Source: Capitulum mitella
Lineage: Eukaryota; Arthropoda; Thecostraca; Pollicipedomorpha; Pollicipedidae
Length of the DNA stretch: 64,000 nt
Direction: 5' to 3'
Assembly (NCBI GenBank): GCA_030062745.1
Contig: CP099841.1
Coordinates: 33,348,368 to 33,412,367, forward strand
The notes under the pieces were generated by a model. That model saw only the letters and a program-made list of their open reading frames with translations, was not told where the DNA came from and ran no database searches. The position numbers and the translations under genes were made by a program. Shown one piece after another: positions 55,898 to 64,000 of this stretch (position 1 is the first letter of the stretch; every line of letters starts with the position of its first letter).

Positions 55898-55933
<36 letters not shown>

Positions 55934-55937
55934 AAGG

Positions 55938-55968
<31 letters not shown>

Positions 55969-56888
55969 AAAAAAATAAAATTTAAAAAATTGGGCGACAG
56001 GTCAAGCCCATTTTTAATACATGTCGCCGTTTTTTTTCGGAAATTGACGGAATATTTCATAACATTTTTAGTGTGAAACCAAGCAGACATCTAGTTACCG
56101 TCATTGGGCAAAGTATCAATGACTTTCAACCATTGACCTGAAGTCAGGTCACGAATATCTGTAGTCAGCCAAAATGTACCACCGCCAAAATCATCGATGA
56201 ATTACTCCGAATGGGTAGAAAATGGCAGAACTAGATTGCACAGACGTAAGTAATACCAGGAATCTTAAAAAGTTTGAAAAAATTCCATGGTTTGAAAATA
56301 AGCAGGCTCACGCGAATAAAGCTCGGCCAATTTTTAGATTGGTAACTTATGAATTTTTCCAAAATTTAAGCATGAAAAACCATCACCAGAACCTCTAAGA
56401 TCAATAGAATATACATCGATCGTCTTTTTCGCAAAAATGAAGGGACGCTAAAATTAGTTCCCGTCAATTTGTTGCCGCATACGGCAGCAGTGCACGCCTA
56501 GCAGCTGCCGCGAGAAATGCCGTGCCTTTAACTCAACGTTTCGGCGTATATATTGAAGAAATCTGGGAAATTAGACGTGTATCGGCATCCGCGGACCTTT
56601 ACTTGTGCGCTGGTGCCTTTACCTAAGCGTTTTTAGTCACAGTCCCTGACATTCAGGCCATTTTTAGGTCTCATGCAGTCGGCTATGAGAAAACATATAT
56701 ATAGGGCATAAATTGCTTACATACTATCTAAAACTAAAAATGAGACCAGTTTCGAGCTCTATTCGTCACAAGCTTTCCAGCGGTATGCTTATTTTTATCG
56801 TGCGACCAACCGTTCGTGAGTTAGAGGGGGGCGGTCAACTGCCCCCCCAGTCGCCCGTGTTCGAAACGGACCGACGGTCGTGCACGGG
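55686..56888 (+). mobile_element. TTAA element family B, copy B4, with corrupted centre
   Basis: Left TTAA at 55682-55685 then CCAGTCCCTGACTAGGGG; right end cggtcgtgcacggg then TGAA (decayed). Outside about 55830-55990 it follows B3 closely. Inside that interval the expected sequence is replaced by A-runs. No coding capacity. Confidence 0.85.
55830..55990. repeat. A-rich homopolymer block, probable consensus artefact
   Basis: Runs of up to 30 A separated by aaccccaactttttatt and tttaagg-type words replace a segment that in B2 and B3 is ordinary complex sequence of roughly the same length. The transition is gradual from tttgacctcagg. Poor base calls are more likely than a biological A-tract. 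Confidence 0.8.
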
Positions 56889-56892
56889 TGAA

Positions 56893-58140
56893 AGGAGGAA
56901 TCCAAGTGGGTGTCCAATATTCTACAAGATCGAAATTTGTCCAAGAAAATTCGGATGTTTTTCAGTGGCGCAATAACGCAGACATTACTGAGGGCGACGT
57001 AGTAGTCCTTCGATTTGTTTCGGGTCACGTCATATCGTAGTCCCATCCTGCACAGTCTTCCCGATATTAAATTCGTATGAAATATTATTTTTGAAAAAAA
57101 AACACGCGATTGCTTGCGATTTTTCACCACACAGCAGCCCTGCAGGTTAACAGGCAACCATACGACAACGAATGCAGGGCATCTTTGTCTTGGGCTATCG
57201 ATCAAAATAGGCCGACATCATTAAGAAGAAGAAAAATTTTGTGTGGGTGAGATGACTAAAAAGAGGCATGGCTGGGAATCCAGCCGTACATCGCTGGCCT
57301 CCTCTTACACAGCCTTCGGATGCAGTCATTTTGCAAAAAATAAATAAGATTGGTTTGATGGTGGGAGGAAAGTGGGTTATAACTTCGAGCCTACATATTT
57401 GCCGATATACAGTTGTGCTGCAAGCCATCGTTATGGAGAAAAGGTGTGCTCGAGCTAAACGTGCCATGAACACCTATTTACAGTTTGCACATGCAGTGAA
57501 ATAACTGCAGGCCATCTGCAGATTATTAGGCCAGCTTCCGATTTGCAGTGCTATGATATAGCGGTGGACCTTCCAGATGGGTAATTTTGTATCCTGGGAT
57601 ACCTGGACACCCCAGTAATTTCAAGATTTAACATTGTGCCCATGGGCAATGCATGAGAAAATGGACATAAGGACTGATTCAGCATTCTCAGCAATTTTAT
57701 TTAATTGTATTTATGGGACATTTGCAAATCATAAGACAATGAAGATCCATTTACTCTAGTCTGTTGTTTTGTTTTAGCAAATGGTGGCAGAATATCTCCT
57801 GTTTTGATATAATCATGACACAAAAATTATAGGAAATGTGGTGCATGCCATTTTTCGTTTAGAAGTTAATCGTCATTGGTTTGGCCAGCACGAGTCTTGT
57901 TTCGCCTGAAGGGCGTACATTGTGGATATGAATACCTAAAGATGCGGAACTGAATTGTGTATGCTAATTGCAGATGCTTAAGCCAACCATGGTGTTGAGT
58001 AACTATTTCGATGTGATGATTTTGTGTCGCTCTTGGAGGTGAATTGATGATTGGAATATTAAGCAACATTTGGTTTAGATTTTTTTTTGGCAGCTGGTTT
58101 CCAGCAAGCTGTCCATTTTTTCGAAGAAATAAGTGTCATG
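56893..58140. other. Spacer between B4 and A4
   Basis: AT-rich, no recognisable gene or repeat; short shadow ORFs on both strands. Confidence 0.5.
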
Positions 58141-58144
58141 TTAA

Positions 58145-59342
58145 CCCTATTCCCAGAGGGCTAGACGGTATGGTCGATTCCCGGCAGGGCGGCGGATTCG
58201 GCCCTCCTGAGATATCGAGAACTACTCGTCCGATTTCATCGCAAGAAACGGCAATCGATTTGCCGTGACGTGAACTACATTTTCATAAAAAGAAATCTCC
58301 AAAATTTTGAAATTTGTGGATAGAGGGGGCAAAAATGTCAAAATGGGGGTACTTTTGGATTTCTTATAACTCCGTTGTTTATCGATCGATTTCGATGAAA
58401 CTGGCATCAATCGAGAGATTATGGATAGGGCTTTTACCATGGGCCGCAAATCTAAAATTTTGAGAAAATTTATGGGCGTGCACAGGGTTTCAAAAATAGG
58501 AGGATTGGTTTTCTAACAACTGAATGAACAAAAGAGGCAAACACCCTTTTTTGCTTCTGCTAGTCATGTTATACTAAAGAAGTACAAATCGCTTTACAAT
58601 GTTTGTATAATGTTAGCATAGGCGGTGCCAGGGACATGGAAAAGGGGGAACTGTCATGGTCATACGTTTCTCAGATCAACTTGTGACCTTTGACCTTAAA
58701 TGACCTCTAGTGACCTTGGGGCCACTTGGAATGATCTCGTGCGCATTTAATATTATCTGTAAACGTTTTCAATCATTTGAATTCATTCTATTTCAAAAAT
58801 TTCATTTTATGGCTATTGCGATATAGGGTACGCGCATTTTAGGTCATAGCTCCGTGACCCGACCTGATATCAAGCTGAAACTTGATACACAAGTAAAGAG
58901 TACCGTTTTACGTCATACATATTTTGGGTTTGGCATTTTGAAAAAATGCCGCTGAAATTATTGCGAAAAAAACAATTTTGACCTTTGACCTTGATCTGAC
59001 CTTGTTAAGTGATCTCAGATAAACAGAATTACATCTGCACATCTTCCAACTATTTAGCTATACATCCGTATAAAGTTTTAAGCTCTATCTCTAAAACTCT
59101 GTTTTTGGCAGACATTTTCCTTTTACCCTGAACATGGCCAAAAATGGCCCGACGTGCCTCCCAAAAAACGTTACCTGGCTTCGCCCCTGAGCAAAATGGA
59201 ATTTTGAAATTTTGTCACAGTACGTAGAAAAAATAGCTAGGAAAAGTGACCAAGTTTCGTGAAGCTGCGTTAAAAAACCTGGAATTGGCAAGTAAAAAAC
59301 CCAAGGGGGGGGCGGATTCAGGCCCCCCTGCCGGGAATAGGG
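58145..59342 (+). mobile_element. TTAA element family A, copy A4 (full length)
   Basis: Flanked by perfect TTAA at 58141-58144 and 59343-59346; body 1198 bp, CCCTATTCCCAGAGGG... to ...CTGCCGGGAATAGGG. It holds two perfect TGACCTTTGACCT motifs (58684-58696 and 58979-58991). By eye it is closest to A2. No coding capacity. Confidence 0.9.
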
Positions 59343-59346
59343 TTAA

Positions 59347-59814
59347 ACCGATTCCCAATTTGGAAATCAGAAAGTTTTAGGAAATCGCAATTCGGATTCC
59401 GATAATCAACAATAACAAACACCAATCATGCAATGCACATGGATATACCAATAATGGTAAACCGGCAGAGATCCAACGCCCATGCATTTATTTTTCTGAC
59501 TGTCGAACAGACAGAATCGGAACAATGAGTCAGTGGACGTTTTCCCTCACCCGGGGAGGGGAGGGTTTCACCCGTCATCCGCCGACCTTGAGACGACCGC
59601 AGGTTACTGTGCTGCATCTACATTACCATGACGCCTCTACACCGGCCCCCGTGCAGCACAATAATCTCGGCGCCACGGGACAAACCGGAGAGAACCGCAG
59701 CACGGTTAGCACACCGCAGGACTCTTATGAAGTCCAGCATATTCCGCGGTAGGTCCAGATCCAGGTCCAAGGGAGGTCCAGATCCTCTGGCAAGTGACTT
59801 GTAACGTCATCAGT
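59347..59814. other. Spacer between A4 and C3
   Basis: Nothing recognised. Confidence 0.5.
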
Positions 59815-59991
59815 CATGTCACCAGGGCTTACATAATATTTTCTGCATCAGAAGACTCAGAGCTATCGACTGGTGGTACACCGGTTCACATCCGACGGTT
59901 AGATGTTGAGATAACAGGGATGCCCTCTGGACGTCCTCCAGGCGGCAGCTTGTGCGAAAACATTCGGGACGGTGCTGGGTTAAGCGGCAGT
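59815..59991 (+). mobile_element. TTAA element family C, copy C3 (right-end fragment)
   Basis: Matches the right part of C2: ctatcgactggtggtacacc, ggttcacatccgacggtt and the terminus cgggacggtgctggg followed by TTAA (59992-59995). The left part is missing. Confidence 0.65.
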
Positions 59992-60289
59992 TGTTAATTG
60001 TCGAGGCAGCCTTAAGAGTTTTACCGCATGGTTGGGTGTGTATTACCATTAGTAAATGTCTTCTTCCAATGCATTCTTCTAGTCCGTGAATGTACTATTG
60101 GGAACACACGAGTAACCATTATCAATCAACGTGCTTACAAATATAGAAACAAACAGGACTCCACGGACACTTATTTTCACGCTCCTGTTTTTTTGACAAT
60201 ATAAGCCTTGCTTACTCTAAATTCGAGGTGTTAATGGTTTGCGCTATGATTTGCCTCGTTTATTTTATTTATTTATCTTTTAATTGAGC

Positions 60290-60895
60290 ATATACAAATG
60301 TACAGAACTTGAGGAGCTTTTCCCCGCAAATCGGTATTTCCAATACGGGTTCATTTTTTGAGGCCTCACTAATTAATATCATTAGCAATTTGAGAGCCAG
60401 TTCTGCCATTATCTGTCCGTTCTAAGTCATTTATCGGTGATTTTGAGGGCGGTGCATTTTCGCCCATAACAACTGTTGGCGGCCTGGCATCAGATCAATG
60501 GTTGGTCAGTGACACTTTGCCAAATGGCGATCACTTAAACATGGGAGTTTGAATCGCCTCACATCCAATACGTCCTAAGAAAAGTCCATCAGTTTACGAA
60601 AAAAACGGCGATATGTGTTCAAAATGAGACTGACCTTTGGTCAATAAACCGGGAATATCCGAAAAGTCTATGATAGTGAAGTTTTTCAAGTTTAGACAGT
60701 TTTCTTTCGATTTCTTGTTTTTTTTAAGTTACGTGCCGCCAATCTTTTTTGACATGGGCTCATTTGACGTGACCTAGGTCAAAGAACTGGCCGGACCCAA
60801 GGTCAAGACTTTGACACAAGGCGTAGAAAGAAATAAAGGAAAGCTACATAAAATTTCGTTGCGCTGCATTTGTATGCTTTCCCGCGAAGTTTAAT
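60290..60895 (-). mobile_element. TTAA element family B, copy B6 (old, partial, inverted)
   Basis: Diverged but collinear with B2 over the segments ccagttctgccatt, atcggtgattttgagg(c/a)ggt, gtcagtgacactttgcc, cggcgatatgtgt and agactgacctttggtcaat. The termini are not recognisable. It ends against the GC-rich block at 60900. Confidence 0.72.
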
Positions 60896-60899
60896 TCGG

Positions 60900-61122
60900 A
60901 GGCAGAAAGCCGCGGGCCCACTGTCAGCTTTGAGTGGCTGACCGAGCCGGCGTCGGGTACGGGGTGTCCCTGCCTCGACTCGGCTGGTCCCAGCCCAGCT
61001 CAGTGCAGCTGGCGCTGCGCAGGCTCGGCCTGGCCCGACTCTGGCGGCGCTACGGCAGTGCTCCGCCGGCGGCCGGGCGCGCAGCAGCGGGACGGTGGTC
61101 ACCAATCCGTGCCACCATGCAG
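60900..61122 (+). CDS. Candidate GC-rich first exon ending in ATG-CAG|GTGAGA
   Basis: A GC/CpG-rich block ends in GTGCCACCATGCAG|GTGAGAGG: a Kozak-like context (CCACC) before ATG (61117-61119), one Gln codon, then a consensus splice donor at 61123. This would make the block a 5' UTR plus a two-codon coding start (Met-Gln), with the rest of the gene beyond the window. The open frame through the block (SVQLALRRLGLARLWRRYG) would instead be a shadow or an upstream extension. It is directly next to the old element B6. No product can be named. Confidence 0.35.
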
Positions 61123-62449
61123 GTGAGAGGCGTTGTCCCCTTCAGCATTGGCCCTGCAAGCGCTTTGAATCCGTTCACCAGCATCCCCGGAGTTAAACAT
61201 CCGGACGACTGTGTGTAAACGTTGCCTAACTGGGGGTAAACAGGACTCATTTCGACCGGCATAAAAACACGTCATGTGTCAGACACCCTAATCAGCCCGC
61301 GGACCGCACCGTTTCATTATGCTGTTTGTCCAACTCAGTTCGTCTTATAGTATGGCGGTGAAGGTGGGGTTTGTCCCAGGCCCCGTAAAACGGAGTAGGA
61401 CTAGCCGATGAAGTCTGCAAAACATTTGTGCTCCGGTCTGAGAGGGCGCTGTCATTTTTTTGAAACAATGCGCCAAACCTTGATCGTCATCCGCCTGGCA
61501 GCGGTTTGCACTGATGTATATGTAATTCATGTGCTGGAGCGTCCCGGAAATAGTAAGGCCGTAATACCTAACGGCTTCATGCGACATATTTAACATCGGA
61601 GGAATAGTATGCTCCAGGTATGAGCAGTGCACTGCTCTGCATGCGAAGCACGTGCGTCACATGCAAAATATACTGCAGGGGCGCAGCCACGATTTTCCCA
61701 AATGGGGGCCTCCTCGTTCGTCAGCATGCATCGCGTTTCTTACACCAGCGATGAACCCGGGGTTTCGAAAGTCGTAGCGGATGGGGCTAGGTTCTCGACT
61801 GAGAGTGGGAGGCTTCGGTATCACTGGACCTTTTCGTGAGGCAGCATGCACTGCCTCACTTTCGTAACCGTGAGCCACGAACTGGAATTCTCATATCGGT
61901 GCATGCCGCAGGCCACTGTTACTTGCGTCTCGAAATAATCTTATGCCGAAAGTGGCATGAGTAGTGATTTGAAGCCCATAGTAAAACTGAGACTTGTACC
62001 ACTGACTTGCTCCCAGGGTGAAGAGAATCAAGTGGTCCCAAGAGTCTTGTGCAATGTACATGACGAAAGCAGGGCTCTGGTCTCTGCGTCTAGAACGCAT
62101 GCCATGAAAGCTGGAATCGTGGCCTGCTGCTGGGTTTTGACTTTTAGTTCACACAACGCCCACAGATAGTGAAAGCTGGAACGCGGGCATCGTCCATGGA
62201 GTATCCGTTGCAACGATGAAAGGTGATCTGGAGGTTAATTATGGCCAAGACACATGCATGCTAACGATAGGCTGATTTGCACGCGATGTGACGTACATGC
62301 ATCTGGGGCCAATGCAGGTGTGATGTATGGTGTCGCTCATTGCTATGAGTTGCAATGTGGCTTTGTGTACAGATCATGCCAGTTTCCGCAAATATTGCAG
62401 AATGTGCATTAGAGCACTCAGCGGAATGGATAAATCCAGGATCGCACAT
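61123..62449. other. Interval after the candidate first exon
   Basis: Mostly unique AT-moderate sequence; no exon or repeat recognised. Confidence 0.5.
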
Positions 62450-62844
62450 TGATCCACGGACCGGATTGGACCGGACCAGAAAATTCAAGAAAGATATGAA
62501 TCACGACCGGGCCGGGTTTTAGAATTTGCCAGGCCACTTGGATTAGGCGGATTGAAAACGAATAAAATGAAAAAATACACCAACAGGACGGGATTTTTGC
62601 AGCTAATTGAATATTTACATTGACTTTGTTAGAAGGAAACAGTTAAACATGCTAAGATGCGCTACATTTGTCCATTTATGAGAGAACGAAAACTTGGATA
62701 CAGATTGGCGAGGGTTTTTCGGGTCATATTTTTGCTATTACGGATTGGACCTAACCGGATTCAGGAATTTCGCAAAAGGAGGACTGCGAGTGGATTGGAC
62801 CCAAGACTTCACGAACCGGATTGGATCATATCCTGAAAATTCAG
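62450..62844 (-). repeat. Dispersed repeat family D, copy D2 (inverted)
   Basis: Rich in ggattggacc, accggattgga and related words; it starts ccacggaccggattggacc and ends ggatcatatcctgaaaattc, mirroring D1. No ORF. Confidence 0.65.
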
Positions 62845-63265
62845 TTCGTTAAGTTTTCTTATGTGCACTGCAGTCAGCACGATACGCTTTTCACATTTGC
62901 ATGTGTGTCGACCTCTGAAATCGTCCGCATTGGTGCTCCGTGTTCGAAGTAATGCCGAATTAAACCATATGCATTAGAAAACCCGACTGAAAAAACGTCC
63001 CACGGAAGTGAGAGATGAGATGGAAACTTTTTGCCCTCAAATGTATTGATGGACGCCAAATTTAATTTGTTGTAGAATGCCACACAACATTAGACGCTAT
63101 CGGAGATGACGGCCTCTGGAGCGGGGCCGTGCTGTTTACAGGCCCGCAGAGGTCTCCTTCACAGCTCAGTACGGGTCCCTGATGGGCCGGTAGTGGTCCT
63201 TACGATTTAGCAATGGCTTCTTTATGGCTGTAGACAGCACAAGATGACTTGTAAAGGGGGCCAGT
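62845..63265. other. Spacer before B5
   Basis: Nothing recognised. Confidence 0.5.
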
Positions 63266-63269
63266 TTAA

Positions 63270-64000
63270 GGCGCTGCGATTGCCGCGGTGGGTTTGACTG
63301 CCCCCCCCGAGGTTTTTCCAAGATTGCGGGAGAACGAACGAGCGCAGCGCAACGAAAATTCGTGTATCTTTGCTTGATTGCTTGTACACCTTGTGTCAAA
63401 GTTTTGATCTCAGGTCAAATCAGACGTCTGACCTAAGTTAGGTGAAGTGGGCCCGTGTCCAGAAAAGTTAAGCGCCCTGTAAATTTTGCGGAAAACATGA
63501 TATTACATTACAGACTTTGAGCTGTTAGAAGTCTTGATACGAGCAACAGATCCGTTTTCTCAGATTTTTTTTTGGAATTTTCCGGGTCATTGACCTAGGA
63601 TGAGGCCGATTTTCAGAACACGTGTTTTTCGGATTTTTATTTTTATTTTTTTATTTTTCCCCGCTTTCACACCATTTATTTAGACACCCTGAAACAAGAC
63701 ATCCGGTACACGCAGTGTCTACTCATAATTCACCCGGGTGGCTGGTCAGACGGCGCATACTGCTTACACACTGACGTCAAGCTTTTCCACGATTTTGCTC
63801 CATTTCGTATTGAAGTTTTCGACCTTGTTAAAATTCAAAGCAATGTTATTTCCGATTTTTCAATAGTCTGCTGGATATCTTATAAACCTCTCAACACTTG
63901 GGATACAACACGATTTTCGACGGTCCCAGATATACAGTTTGCCCCAAAGAGCGCAAATACGTAACACTAACATCCACGCATACTCGCCGTCTTCCTGAGG
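63270..64000 (+). mobile_element. TTAA element family B, copy B5 (old, right part lost or diverged)
   Basis: TTAA at 63266-63269; then at about 63290 tttgactgccccccccgaggtttttcc, followed by the family B order (caacgaaaattcgtgta, gacctaagttaggt, agttaagcgccctgtaa, cattgacctaggat). Similarity fades after about 63660 and the right end is not identified. Confidence 0.65.

Noticed and set aside
1-64000. Possible bacterial or viral contamination
   Set aside because: Introns, LINEs, Penelope-like and TTAA elements run throughout, and no viral or bacterial gene was recognised.

Overview
This window is eukaryotic nuclear DNA from an invertebrate animal, most likely an arthropod or another marine bilaterian; the species cannot be named from the sequence. 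The reasons are GT-AG introns of up to 20.6 kb, a stomatin/MEC-2-type gene split over six exons, degenerate non-LTR and Penelope-like retroelements, many microsatellites, and several families of short TTAA-flanked DNA transposons. There is no operon structure, no rRNA and no CRISPR array.

Layout. About 0-36.5 kb holds one plus-strand gene for a stomatin/MEC-2 (SPFH/band 7) membrane scaffold protein. Its exons are at 2060-3042, 6301-6401, 7536-7691, 11298-11395, 32042-32369 and 36409-36507, and all splice phases agree (1,0,0,2,0). The first exon lies in a CpG-rich block and encodes an unusual Ser/Pro- and charge-rich N-terminal extension of about 327 residues. The next exons give the membrane hairpin and the complete SPFH domain. 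As written, the gene has two apparent one-base insertions (near 2414-2416 and at 36472). Intron 4 (20.6 kb) is a sink for mobile DNA and also holds three unidentified protein-like minus-strand ORFs. About 36.5-60 kb is mostly mobile DNA: two LINE remnants, a nested complex (Penelope-like element interrupted by a LINE and by a TTAA element), and tandem or dispersed TTAA elements. At about 60.9-61.12 kb a GC-rich block ends in a Kozak-like ATG followed at once by a splice donor, a possible first exon of a second gene running off the window.

Mobile elements. Three families (A, B, C) of roughly 1.2-1.4 kb elements begin TTAACCC and end GGGTTAA, the signature of piggyBac-like target duplication. 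None encodes a transposase, so they are non-autonomous. The best evidence for mobility is copy B3 (51801-52999): removing it with one TTAA rejoins the C-terminal reading frame of the Penelope-like element it split.

Other notable items: a 41-bp minisatellite with seven perfect TGACGTCA (CRE) sites 31 bp upstream of exon 3; a 25-bp minisatellite abutting exon 2; perfect DR1 nuclear-receptor-type motifs carried by family A; and a corrupted A-rich stretch at about 55830-55990 that looks like an assembly error. All similarity statements are by eye; no alignment or database search was run.
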